A stretch of DNA of 64,000 bases from Epiperipatus broadwayi. Taxonomy: Eukaryota > Onychophora > Udeonychophora > Euonychophora > Peripatidae. Within the stretch, counting starts at the first letter, position 1, and each line of letters begins with the position of its first letter. The notes below the pieces were generated by a model, which did not search any database, had not been told where the DNA came from, and saw nothing but the letters and a program-made list of their open reading frames with translations. The translations under genes were made by a program, and so were the position numbers. Shown here piece by piece: positions 47,160 through 59,461 of the stretch. Location: contig JAQFVV010006730.1 in NCBI GenBank assembly GCA_028023455.1, positions 351,070-415,069 on the forward strand, read 5' to 3'.

Positions 47160-50100
47160 TGAAATGGTAAATTTGATTCAGATTTGCCGTTTCATGGTCT
47201 GACCCACCTAATTATTTATTTACTAACATTTTCTTCTTTTATTATTCTAAAAAAACCATTTTTTTAAACATTTTTAACTATCCTGAATAAATCCTATAAT
47301 TTATTTTGGATCATAATTGTACTAACACTTATTCTATTTTATTATTAAAAGAAAAAAATTCAAATAATTAACTTTGAATTTTTTTATATATTTTAGATAT
47401 ACTGTATATGTTTAAAATGCTTTATTTTTAGTTCAAAAATTCAAGATGGCCTTTGTGAAAAGATTTGTACCTCGATAAGAAGTTTAAAATAAATATTTAA
47501 ATTAAAAGCATTGATAAATTACCAAAATCCATTCACTGTGGAATCTCTATTCATTAATTAGCAAAGATTCTACATTGTTATCTAAAATTAAAACCTAACA
47601 TAAAATTAAATTGAAATATATTGATCCTTATCGAGGTACAAACTTTCTAAAATTAGAATAAAAGAATAAGTTCTTTTGTTTCTAAAAGATCACCTGAGGT
47701 AGCAGGAAGTAATAAATAGAGACGAGACAGAGAGTGACCAGAACTAGACAGAGAACAGACAGAGTTGTAGAAAGCATGTTATGATGATCGAGGAGTAAAA
47801 CAGGGTAATCGCTGCCCTTTCCCTCCTGAGACCCAAAATCTTCAGTTATGCTGCTGCCAGAACATGCCATCAACTGCCATAAGCCATCAATGTTCACCCA
47901 AAGAACTCATCCTGGGGAGCACCAAGTTAGTCCAGATTTGACCAAAGTATTATTAAAATGTAAATATAATTTCGTAAAGCTTTAAAATGTCGAAAATTAA
48001 TGTTTATTAAGGATCTTTTTTTAACTGTTTTTTTAACCTGTTCTTTTAAATTATTTATAATGTTTTCCTTTTTGATAAACTCAAACTCACAATAATTTTC
48101 TAATATTTTTAATTGAATATGAATTTGTTTGTTTTATATTAATTTTAGCATGAGGTTATTTCATGCTTTGATTTTTTTTGTATTTTGACAAGCTTCACTC
48201 GCGGGGGGGGGGGGGAGTCTCAGAGTAATTTACTAAGAGTGCAAATTATGTTTTATTAGAGGGAGTTCGGGAAAGAACGATTTGATTTTAAAAGTAAAGT
48301 AAGTTTATTTATTTTCACAAGTGAGGTTGTGTTGAATGAATATATATATTTCAAAATAAACATGCCGTAATTTCTGAAACAGTTTTATTATAGATTTCCC
48401 AGAATGGGATTCTATAATTTTATATTTCTGTAATTCAAAATAGAATAAAATATGCAATAGATTTTTGACCTAGTAACAGTGCTGCTGGATAGCGTCAGTT
48501 AATTATCATGCATTTTTTTAAGTTAGAAAAAAGGGAAGGGGAGATTTTTTCGAGAATTAATTTCCCTTATTTCTATAAGTATGTTTTTTTTTGTATGTTA
48601 AATATTTATATAAAGTAGTTGTTTACGCAGGTTGTTGTCTATGCAGTATTAGATCATTTTAAGGCTATTTAATTATAATTCAGTCCTATTTAATAATTAT
48701 AATGTCTCAGGTTAATAAAGAATGCTTGGAGTCTCATGAACAGACCTAAAACGGTCATAGATTTTGTGATTTGAAGTTAGCTTCCATTCTTCGCATACGC
48801 CTGTGAAACGGACAGCGTGTTTGAGATAGAGTTGGTTTGTCAGCAGAATTCGTCGAGGCAAAGATGAGTACTCTCTGTAATTCCTATCTCCTATCAATAC
48901 ATGGATACAACATGTGGACGTATCAATTTTCTTTTTATTCTTCGTTGGAATAGACATACGAGTGTCCGTAATCTGGCTCATATTTTCGTACTTACATTTC
49001 TTCTCTCCATTTTGCATTCGTATATTTATTAACCCGACATTATGTTGCTTTTATTTTGCCTATCTAATATGTAAGCCATAGGGAAATGATTCTACCGAAA
49101 AGATCTTCGACCTGAGTAATCAAATCTTTTGTTCGCTTGCATAATTAGTTAAAATTGTTTGGTTTTGGCTAATTCACGGAATATTTCATTATAGGTATGA
49201 TTTTAGTTATAAGTCCAACTAAAGTGACTTGTTTGGTTTGATAATTAACTGATAGATGTATTTATTATAATCGCTTACAGTTTTAAAGTTATTTATAAGC
49301 TATGCCAGCAAGGTCCACTAATGTCATAAAACATTAGTTGTGGAAAATGCAAATTATTAATTTTATAAAGTTAAATAAAAATCATTTTTTTATATATATG
49401 TTAATGGAGTAAGACATCAAATTAGCTTTACTACAATCTTCTATTTAATTAATATCTTTTTCAATGGAAATGTTTTTTAAGTCATTCTTATATATGTGCA
49501 TTAGGCAGATGTTTAAACCTATCGCTATATTATAATCTTGTAATAAATGTGCACGGGGGATTTTTGAAATCCGTGGTCATTTAATTATGAAATAATTTTG
49601 CTATTTTTTAAAAAAAGAGAATAAATGTAAACACAGTGAAAGATGTATAAACTTCACAAAATAAATTGCACAAAGTCAATAACGTCAATGCTGACCGTTA
49701 ATAAAAATAAAGTCATCAGGAACTCATATAATTATGAAGTTAATTTAAAAATTATATATATATTTTTTTTGAGCTTGAGTTTTAACTAATGTAGAATGCC
49801 CAATGATTTTAAATATATATATATATAACTAAAACAAACTTCCAGTGTTCTCGAATCATTTTGTTTACTTTTATTTTAAATAAATTTTGATTTTTAAACA
49901 TACATATCAACCAATCACCCAAGTTATCATTTAAATGTAATAAAATCGAATCTCATGCTTTAAGACCCAGCTGCCAGCACTGTGAAAATAAAGGAATTTG
50001 ATTGTCTCATCAAGAAAGGCCATTGATTAGATCTTTGACCTGGGGATATAGGTAAATGGGGCAGAATTCACGATGTACCTTATTTATCTATCTCGTACAT

Positions 50101-50170
50101 GGTCGGACTCAAGGTACTTTACCTGTATTCAAAGGTTTGTTGGATCGATGTGTGTTTATCGACCGGTACA
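47160..50170 (+). repeat. Element 3 3' LTR (3011 bp)
   Basis: Direct copy of 34886-37889 with several percent differences by eye, a G10-type run near 48203, and a 10-base insertion near 47868 that lengthens the antisense ORF. Ends GACCGGTACA. Confidence 0.92.
47682..47897 (-). CDS. Antisense LTR ORF, second copy (small membrane protein exon)
   Basis: 71 codons. Same protein as 35414-35602 with nine extra residues at the start (MNIDGLWQL) from the 10-base insertion, and the same transmembrane helix and CAG/GTGATC donor-like end. Retention of the frame in two LTRs that differ at several percent of sites is suggestive but not proof of selection, since 62 codons can survive by chance. Confidence 0.4.
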   Translation of the reverse strand: MNIDGLWQLMACSGSSITEDFGSQEGKGSDYPVLLLDHHNMLSTTLSVLCLVLVTLCLVSIYYFLLPQVIF

Positions 50171-52928
50171 ATACATAAAGTAAAGGAAAAGTAGAAATAA
50201 ACACAGACATACATTTTTGTAGCTATTTTTCTATATTTTCTAAAATAAAATAATAATAAGTAAAGGGTTAAGTAACTCTGGGTTTAAAATAAAATTTCAT
50301 TTTGAAATAAATGTTTTAAAAAGGTCTGATAAATATTATTTATAATTCTGATTTTGAAATTTAAAAGTAAGCATGTTTTCAGATAATTTTAAAAAATATC
50401 TATTTTTGAAATCTTTAACTAATTTGTAAATTTTTATTATCTAAGTAAAAACATGGATGTAGATTTCAAAAGGTTAGAGACATAAAAATAAAACTCTGTT
50501 TTCAATCAAGGTGTTGTTATCAACTCAGATGATTTGATAAAAGGGCTGACTGATAAACACATCAGATGCAGTCTGTTGAGTAGCTTCTGTAAAAAAATGC
50601 ATCAGTTGAAAAGTTGATTACATATTTTGTTGCAGCTTGTTGAAGTTTGCAGCATTTGGTTTAGAGTTGGCAGAATAGCTACTATAAACTGATATAGCTG
50701 AAGGCAGGACAGTAGATTCAGGAACCACTACTGTTTTCCTTGCAGGAGTTTGAATTCATGTGGAGAAAATGACCCACTTCTCTGTGCTGAAATTCATAGC
50801 TTTAAATGTGGAAAGGACAGTTGCTTGTCTGAAATTTATCAAACCAAGTCAGCTTCATGTCTGGAACAATTCTAGACAGAAAGAGACCAATAATAGACCA
50901 ACATTTTACATGGATATTTTTTCTAATGATGATCACTAAAACCAAACTTATCAAGAAAAATCTTCCAGTTTGCACAAGGAACCCCAGCTTGCTGAAGAAG
51001 CAATTATATATATGCTGATGTATTTAAAAGCAGAAAAGCACATATAAACATATATGCAGTTGTGGTAAGTAGAATTATATATGATAATGAAATTTTAAAT
51101 AATTTCTTTAGTAAAATGTCATTTTGAAAGTGATGTGTGAATTTGTACTTTTTATGTTTATAGAGGGTGTATATTTGAGCAGGGCTTCCTGGATGCAGTG
51201 TGTTCATGATGCTCCAAAGTATAGATTTTGGCACTGTCTAGACCTAGATATTAAGCTTCCAGCATAGTCCAGTGGGGTATATATAGCCTCATGAATAGGA
51301 TTGGTCTCATGAATGGACCTCCTCTATAGCCCCTAAGCATCATAAGAGATGAGCATGGCTGGCTCAATGCCTGATATTTTTTCTGGATACTACTTGTGGA
51401 TGATCTGTCTAGATATTTAAAAGAGGCAGTGCTTAAAAATGAGGTCTTTTTTCATGATGTCATGGAACATTGTGTGCTGATAATCCATGCTTCTGTCTAC
51501 TTATCATGGCATCAGGAGCTGCAGTTCACATATTCACTTTTTCTATCTCACCTTGCCTACTTCATGAGCATTAACTAATCAAACAGAAAGACATTTTAAA
51601 ATTTATATTTATTTAATTGCATAAAATGATTTTATCTTTCATTTATTAAAAAGAAAAAGACATTTTAAACCAATCAACATTCATCTGTCAAAAATTTGTT
51701 AGTACTTATTTTAGGGGGAAATGGTTATATTCAACAAAAAGAATAATTATGAAAATAACTTTATTATAAAAAATATGTAAATTTTATGTATATTCAAAAT
51801 GGAATTTGTAATTGTAAAAATTGTTATTTATTGTTTGACAAAATTAAATTTGTTAATAATCTGTCCAATTCTATATACATATTAAGTAAATATAGCATAA
51901 GTATTTGTATTATTTAAAATATAATGTAAAAGATTAATCTTGTATTATTGTAGAACAAGTCAAATATGTTCAGAAATTGACCTGTAGGTGTGTGTATATA
52001 GATCAATGCTTGTCAAACATAACATGTGTAAAATTTAATCATTTTTTAAAATAATTATTAAACAATAATTAAAATATATTCATGGAAATGTAAAATGCAT
52101 AACTGTGCACACATACAGGTGTGTTATATGTAAACCAACATATAATAACTTGAATTTTGTATGTTAATCAAAAAACTATAGAGTCATATTCTAAGATTTT
52201 AATGTCATTTCTTTTATTGTGATTAATAAATTTATTTAATTGTTAAAATTGTTTACATCATCTCTTGGTCACAAACAGTAATAGAGCTTATGTTCTCTGA
52301 GCTAGATTCGAGCACGGAATGAATATATAAATGGGGATGAGGTATTAGTGCTTTTGGGGCATCCAGCAATGATCAATCATCATCATACTGGTAAGTGCAT
52401 AAGATTATATCTTTTAAACCCGTGCACTACTTTTAATTTTAGTTTAGTCTCATTAAAAATTTAAGTTTATAGATGGCCATTACAAGTGACCTGAGCATTG
52501 ATGATGATCAGCATGTTAATGTCTCAGCATTATTCTTTGATTCTTATGCATTTTGATGGATGAGTTCTTAAGTGGTGCATTTAAGTTATGTTTAAATAAT
52601 TGCCCAAGGTGGCAAAGGCTCAATAGGTCTATAAAAGACCCATTTCCTATTCAGTCACATGGTTGACTGTTGAGTTATATTTTTATTGTTCAAATCTATC
52701 CACAAGATGGACTGTTTATTTTATTCTGATGTAGTTGATATTATTGATCATTCACAATGATAAATGGTCTCTTTTGGTATTTATTATTTGGAGTATTACT
52801 CATACTTATTTTGATTTACTATAATGCTAGTGGATTTAAATTATTGAAAATTTTAAATTTAATTTAACTTGGGAGTGATGATGTTTTTCCATCACCCAGT
52901 TCAAATTTTTCTGCTTCCCTTCCCTCAT
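50171..52928. other. Unique flank between elements 3 and 4, no gene recognised
   Basis: Expected to be P450 intron if that gene continues upstream. The block at 50480-51000 is less AT-rich and contains short plus-strand frames (for example an LTDKHIRCSLLSSF-like piece), but I cannot place them in a family. No P450 exon was found on the minus strand. Confidence 0.4.
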
Positions 52929-52997
52929 CCTGTTACTATATATATATATATATATATAGTAACAGGTTATGATATATATATATATATATATATATAT
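52929..52997. repeat. Perfect (TA)n palindrome with LTR-end-like arms, then (AT)n
   Basis: CCTGTTAC, a (TA)n core and GTAACAGG form a 37-bp perfect palindrome at 52929-52965. A second (AT)n tract (52972-52997) follows and is the insertion target of element 4. The arms read like the GTTACA/TGTAAC LTR termini found elsewhere in the window. Confidence 0.7.
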
Positions 52998-55594
52998 TGT
53001 AACTTCTGTCCTCTTCACTTATTCACTTTATTATATTTATAAATGCCTAGGTGCCAATTCTATTCAAGATAGAATAAAATTTATAATTGTAAATTGATTT
53101 TAAACTTATTTAAAAGATTCTTATATGGTAATTATTCTATGGCTTAGCTCAGTTGAGGTTATAGGATATGGTCTTCATATAGGAGGCAAATAAGGATGAT
53201 AAAAACGTCTACAAACAATAATTCTATAATGTTAATTTAAATATGTTCTAAGCATCTATTCAATAATAAAACTGTTGCACAATCATCAATCATTATATTT
53301 AGTATAGGATAGATAATGATGAGGGTTGGGTACCTTTTATATCCACATCACCATCTATTCTAAGCAAAGTAGAATATATTCCTAGCACTGTAATATGGTG
53401 ATTTATCATCTTCAGACAGATTAAATAAAACTCGACCTATACTAGCAAATTTAGATATTCTAGAACTATGTTATGTTAACCAGATGTGTGTGTGTGTGTG
53501 GAAATGGAGAATCGAATGTATATATAATCAAGCAATTCATATGGGCTATTAATTCAATAAAACATTTATTAGAAATTAAAAGACAAAATAAATGATAAAT
53601 AAACAAAAAAAAATATTATGCACTTTGCTAAACAATTACATTGCTCTTATAGTAAAAACAAAATTGACTAATATTTGATATGTGAATCATATATCTTCAA
53701 ATATGTGCGTTTTTACAACATTGTAAATATTAGTATTTCTAAACATACTTTTTATTAGCTTATTTATATAACTTGGATGATGTCATAAATCAATCATCTT
53801 TTATACATATTATAAAAATTTATAAAACACTTATCTGTTATAATCAGTATATATCATCTAACACTAACTATACAAGAACAAAGAAAGGCATGGGAAAACA
53901 CTAACAAAACACTTACATCTATATACATGAGAGTTAAATAATATCTCCCAAACTCAATCTAAATAATCTAATCATCCCTTGACTATTTCTACCTTCAACT
54001 CACATTCAATATACTTCCTATATAACGAACTTATAACAGACAAGGTTTCAATTCTTTATTTTTTTAAATAAACTTCATTAACGAAATTAAGCATAATAAA
54101 TATAATTAAAAAAATAATAATAATCACGCACACACTCAAATATATATATATAATCACCTATAGTATAATTTTTAGATCATATAAAATAGATTATCATATT
54201 ATAATAACATGAAGTTACATTGTTTTATTTATTTAAAAGAAAAAATAAAAAAAAAATTTGGTTATACATCTGTTGTACTCGGTGACGAAAATATTTATCA
54301 ATATCCCATCATTACATGTTAAGTTTTTTTTAAAAAAAAATAATTAAAGTTCAAAGAAACATACATATCACAAAATCTCTATCCGACTGTTGACGCATAA
54401 TTTGTTAAGAATGATGAGTTTTTTTTTATCCTAAAATTCCATGACAGGCGTTATAATTGACATTTGCATGCATTGAAATTATTTTATTATATATACTCGA
54501 ATTGCAAAGTTATACAGTAGAAAATTATCCTCTTGATACAAGATTAAATAGATAAACTTTTTCATTTTAAATTTTAATTTGCAGAAGATTGATAAAAAAT
54601 TATTAAAATTGAAAATCAAGCATTTGATTTTAATGTTTAACAAGAAAATTTTAGCTAGCTTTATTTTAAACAATTTTCTCATTTTAATATTATTTACTTT
54701 TGGTAATATTTTAAAATAAATCATAATTACTTATCTTACGTGCCATCCAGGTATTTTAAAGATAATGAATATGGATCATGACTTTGGCAGAAATTTGGAG
54801 CTGGCTTCCTTTTTTGGTCTATCTCTTCATGGTTATATTACTCCAGTAGTATAATAGAAATTTTCCATCAATATATTATTAGAATCCTCGCAATGTTTTT
54901 TTATATTTGTTCCAATGCTCTTAGAGAGTTATTCATTCTTTTAAGCTTTATTTTTTTAGCTTCTTCCTAGGAAAATTTTTACTTTCTTCAAGTTTTAAAC
55001 TTTCTGTCTCTCTTCACTCATGCCCTCTGTGTTTCTATGACAATCAACTTTGGAAGTTTGCCAGAAATATTATTTATAAAAATTTTAACAATACAATCTT
55101 TGAATGGAATAAACATAATAATAAAAAAATATTAAATATTAATTATTAATTTTAGAAATGTTATTCACTATTATATAAATAATCTTTATCATTTTTAAAA
55201 CATAAGATTATGAACAATACATAATCAGTAAATAATAAATAAAATATAGAAAAGAAAATTCTAATTAATACTATATCTATGTTTCTGCTTATTATGACAT
55301 GTAAATTTTCTACTACATATAAACATCCTTGATGTTATTCATCCTCCTCTTTTACTACCAAACACATAATCCAAAGCTCTACCAATCAGTACACCCAATT
55401 AAAGTTTTAATTTTTTTAAAATCCTAATTTTAACTAGCAAATGTCACCACAATTTAAGTTTAATTTTCCTAAAACTCAATTTTAAATATTAAATTATATC
55501 ACAATTCATTTTTCTCAGCTAATTATCTTTAGCCATTGTTAGCACAAATGTGACCTTCCCACATTTCTTCCTGGTGCCAACCTGGAAGGTTACA
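52998..55594 (-). repeat. Element 4 3' LTR (2597 bp)
   Basis: On the minus strand starts TGTAACCTTCCAGG (55594) and ends GTTACA (52998), with (AT)n outside. Matches 59462-62055. A Lys/Ile-rich 81-codon frame at 54479-54724 recurs in the other LTR but looks like low-complexity AT-rich sequence; I do not call it a gene. Confidence 0.92.
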
Positions 55595-55610
55595 ATCCTT
55601 CCTTCTTATG
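55595..55610 (-). promoter_or_regulatory. Element 4 polypurine tract
   Basis: Minus strand TCATAAGAAGGAAGGAT directly precedes the LTR; the tandem copy has AAGGGGGAAGGAT at the same place (62056-62070), the more canonical form. Confidence 0.7.
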
Positions 55611-55893
55611 AAAGAAAAATGAATTGGATAAACAACAATCAAGATTAATAGCACATCAAATTTTACATTAAGATCATTCCTCAATTAGAAAATTATGTTT
55701 ATCGAATAAACATAAAACAATAAAACATTTAATGCTTTTACAAACACTTGTTTCTATTATATTTTATCAACATTAAATAAGCAAAAAAAAAAAAACTAAA
55801 TTCTATATTGAACAATATGTATAACTTTTATTAATCATGTCTTGCAGGATATGACATCGAACTACGCACATTATAGGTAACTTTAAACCTTGC

Positions 55894-57405
55894 TCAATTA
55901 TTCTTTATTTCCTTTCTTCTGACAAGTTTATCTCTAAAAGATTTTATTTTTACTTTGCTAGATTTAACTCTAATCTTTTTAATATATCTTACTTTATTCT
56001 TCACTTTCTTAAGATGATTTATATTAAATAATTCTTCCTTTACTTCTTTGAGTTTGATCTTATTCTTTCCTAAATCTCTCTCTAGCTTAATAATTTTCCT
56101 AAGAGAATTCATATCAAATTCCTTCATAATTTTCATTTTACATTTAATCTTTATTTGATCAACTTTTCCAACATAAATAACACCCTTTATCATATGCTCT
56201 ATATTAGATACTATACATATAACATCTCCATACAGTACTTTTTTGTGACTACTCACCTTCATGTCCAAATTTAAGTACTTACAAATACATTCAGAGACTA
56301 TACTTCTACTTTTATTTTATAATTTATTGCCTGAAATATGAATAAATTTCATTAATTTGTTTTTCAAAATTTCTAGACATTTCATGCTTAGAGAAATTAT
56401 TTCTACATATATGAATTCACTAATCCCTTTATTCCTATCAAGACTTTCTTTAATATCTTCAAATATATCCATACTCTTATTTATGTCTAATTCCAGTTCT
56501 TGGTCCATTATTTCTCTGAGTCTTTTATATGCCCTTAACTCTTCTTTGGCTAAACTAATATTTTTACTAACTAGTTTAACAGTCTGCTGATTTTCTTCCT
56601 TAAACAGCACTATTGAATCATCATCAGATATTTTAATTTTCTGAAGGGGATTTTTAACACTTGTCTTCAATACTGATTTGATTACCTGATCTTTTATATT
56701 CTCTTGCATTTCTAGCTTCATTTTGGGTATTTCTAACCTTGCTTCTAGCTTTGTTTCTAATTTCACTCCTAATTTTATCTCTGACATTTCTGACTTTATT
56801 TCAACTATCCTCTCCTCTGATTTCTTTTGACTCAATTTTATTTCTATTGCTATCTCTGATTCCTGACTTTTTACTTTCTCCTCCACAACTTGCATCTGCC
56901 TAACTATACTAGCATTTATTTCTACCATTTCTGACTTCATTTCTGAAACTTCCAATTTTATTTCAGCTATCCTTCCCTCTAACTTATCTTGACCTGACTT
57001 TAGTTCTGCAAACATCTCTTCTGACCTTTCTCTATCTTCTACTCATCCAGACTTTAGTTCCCTTAATTCTGATTTCAATTCTATTAACATGTCTTCTGAC
57101 TTTTCTCTATCTTCTACTCTACCAGATTTTAATTCTACTTGACCAGACTTTAGTTCTCTTAATTCTGATTTCACTTCTGCTTGACTTGACTTTACTTCTT
57201 TTAGTTCTGTTAATATATTTCTTAACAACATCAACATATCACCATCTAGAGTTTGAGGGATAGTATCTCTTATCCTACTAGACTCTCCATAGGACATACC
57301 TATAGCTTCATTTCCTTATTCAAGGTCAGGAGACAATGCAGCCATGTCTGGAGATGGTGTCTTTTGAGACCCACCCAAACTATCATATAAACTAAACTCT
57401 TCCAT
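55894..57405 (-). pseudogene. gag: Element 4 gag-like coiled-coil protein with three in-frame stops
   Basis: One frame of 504 codons on the minus strand: starts MEEFSLYDSLGGSQKTPSPD, with stops TAA (57318-57316), TGA (57045-57043) and TAA (56319-56317), and otherwise unbroken. The middle is heptad-like (SELRELKSGQVELKSG and KSEMSEIKLG repeats), then a region with ELELDINKSMDIFEDIKESL, then a hydrophobic VICIVSNIEHMIKGVIYVG segment and a very basic C-terminus. No Retrotrans_gag WW core or zinc knuckle is seen. The first two stops are also present in the tandem copy, so they predate it. It is either a dead ORF carried by a trans-mobilised element or one read through. Confidence 0.6.
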
Positions 57406-58128
57406 TTTATAATCACTTAAAAATTTATTAATACTACTTAAGAAAATAAGGGTTACCAGCTCCAACCTCCACTAAATCAACAATTCAAATTCACCATCAC
57501 TACCTAAATGACATAAAATTTCCACAATTTTATTTTCCCATATAATGTTCGATTTTCCACACACACATAGGCAAGAAGACATTAAATTTTCACTAAATAA
57601 CAATCTAAACATAACTGAAATTATTAATTAAATTTTATAAGATCTACTATAGTTATATTACAAACTACACCAATTCAAATAACTGATAAAAGACCAAAAT
57701 AATTTAAACATATTCATTTATCTTTCTGCTGTATTGGGTACATCCAAATATTATAACCGGCATTTATAACCCAAAGAAAAAAAATTTATAACCAAAATCA
57801 AATTAATGATGACATGCATTTACTATGACAACTGATATACAATTTTACTTAAATATGGTAAATGCCAACCTTTGCATAAGAATATAGAAAATAGCCTTTT
57901 AAGAATGAGCTATATATTCAAGTTATATATTCATCCATCCTTCTAAAGATCCAACAGATACTGACAGCCAAAAGAATTATTAGCAGTTCACAATTTTGAA
58001 ATAGATAAAAGAATTCCATCACTGCTCTCAAAACATACAATGCTCCATGAACACTCTGATGATCATATCACTTTAATCACTCCAAGCTACCACAACCCAT
58101 AATATTTTACTACAAACACTATCACAAT

Positions 58129-58259
58129 GCCCTGCTTACATCCAAGTCTTAGGGGCTATTTATAAAATATTGTCTTGCTCATCTTTGGGAGTCTTAGATA
58201 CAAATATTACATATATATTAGAAAGAACTATGCCTTGCTCTCTCTGGAGTCTTAGAGGC
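58129..58259 (-). repeat. Three leader hairpin motifs in element 4
   Basis: Units at 58232-58259 (identical to the element 1 consensus), 58172-58201 (decayed, GTATCTAAGACT...GCAAGAC) and 58129-58156 (GCCC/GGGC pairing, core CCTAAGACTTGG). Order and the GCCT-type then GCCC-type sequence match element 1 units 3-5 or a subset of them. Confidence 0.75.
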
Positions 58260-58590
58260 AAAATCATGGCAGGACTACTGTTAACTGCTTCATGATAACT
58301 AACAACTGATATAATTTGGGTTGGAGCAGTGAATGAGAACAATCAGTTACCAGTGACATGAATACACCATATACATAAGACAATAACAGAAACTCTCCAT
58401 CCATCACCAAAACTTGCAATACAACCAACAAAACTCCAACAATCAAGTATGCTATTTAACCTTCAAAATTATAGACTTTCTATAACAGAAGTGTTCCAGA
58501 TATGAACAATATTAACACTTTATAATTTAATACTATCAATAATTCTATGTTTGTCTAGCATCAGTACTATATTTAATTGACAAGCAAAAG

Positions 58591-58591
<1 letters not shown>

Positions 58592-58682
<91 letters not shown>
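58592..58682. repeat. (AT)n microsatellite, about 90 bp
   Basis: Uninterrupted AT dinucleotides in the element 4 leader. The element 1 leader has only TATATATTTT at the matching place, so this is a local expansion. Confidence 0.95.
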
Positions 58683-58686
<4 letters not shown>

Positions 58687-59149
58687 GCTATCAACTTTAA
58701 CATTTACTATAAATTATGATATTTATATAGCTTTATAATTGAAATTAAGCTGTCTCATGGCTGTATTTATTTATTTCATCTAAAAAAAAGTTTTTTTTTA
58801 AACTATACATCTGACATTCATATATCTATTACACACCTTTCAGGTATTGGCTTATTTCAAACTCTAATTGGCTTATTTCAAACCTTAGTTAATGCTCTGT
58901 TACCCCTAGTACCATTTTGTCAAACATTTCTATTAATCTTCCAGATTGATATAAAAAAAATCTTTGAAGAAGAAAACTGCCAACTTGATTCTATTTTGGA
59001 ACGAATTTTGCAATAACTGTATATTTAAAACAGGAATAAAGTAATACTAATGGCACTGGATTACTTCTCATCTCAGGTATATGCCAATATATATCAACAA
59101 AAATATAAACACTGTACAAGATATGAGACTTAAGTAATCAAGATCCCAC

Positions 59150-59461
59150 GATTGGACATCCATTTAAACCCTTGGAAGCTGTGGCCTCTATGTATATATC
59201 AAGCCATTCATGCTAGTCACCACTTAACCAATTAAACCAACAAAAGATAAATATTCTACAGGATATGAGACTTAATTAGCAGGGCCCCACGATTGGACAT
59301 CCATTTAACCCAATCATATATCAAGCATTTAACCCATAAATGTTGAGGCTTCACATTAGGCAAGCCACTTAACCCATGTATATCAGGCCATCCACATTGC
59401 ATGCTACCACTTAACCATAAATATATCAGGCCCCACAATTAGGCAGCCACTTAACCCACCC
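59150..59461 (-). repeat. Reiterated PBS-like motif at the element 4 LTR junction
   Basis: On the plus strand CACTTAACC or CATTTAACC recurs near 59161, 59213, 59290, 59325, 59352, 59404 and 59444, about 30-75 bp apart, several times with GGCCCCACAATTAGGCA or a similar block before it. The unit nearest the LTR is the PBS candidate. Confidence 0.65.

Larger units (their letters stand above)
34886..50170 (+). mobile_element. Element 3: LTR element with 3.0-kb LTRs, non-autonomous, interrupted by element 2
   Basis: Direct repeats 34886-37889 and 47160-50170, both starting TGAAATGGTAAAT and ending ACCGGTACA. The interior is a tandem-repeat leader (37890-39138), a broken gag-like ORF (39139-39798), some non-coding DNA, element 2, and 41 bases ending in the polypurine tract GAAATGGGGGAGTG. 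No protease, RT, RNase H or integrase core is present. LTRs differ at several percent of sites by eye, more than those of element 2 nested inside. Left flank is (AT)n; right flank is ATACATAAAG, so the target duplication is imperfect or lost. Confidence 0.88.
57406..59461 (-). other. Element 4 leader
   Basis: Minus-strand order: PBS candidate TGGGTTAAGTGGCTGCCT (59458-59441), three nt after the LTR and not assignable to a tRNA I know; about seven variants of a TGGTTAAGTGG motif (59150-59460); AAAATGGTACTAGGGG (58918-58903), a vestige of the element 1 type PBS; (AT)n at 58592-58682; the three hairpins at 58129-58259; and conserved sequence to about 57890. No ORF. Confidence 0.65.

Noticed and set aside
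50480-51000. Less AT-rich block as a possible P450 exon or transposase
   Set aside because: Neither strand shows P450 exon motifs or a transposase signature; frames are broken by stops.
52836-53018. Minus-strand ORF with Tyr-Ile repeats
   Set aside because: It is the (AT)n tract translated.
54479-54724. 81-codon Lys/Ile/Leu-rich ORF in both element 4 LTRs (also 60941-61144)
   Set aside because: Low-complexity AT-rich composition; the start is lost in the second copy.
58160-58446. Two minus-strand ORFs of 60 codons in the element 4 leader
   Set aside because: Translations of the leader and hairpins; not conserved as protein with element 1.
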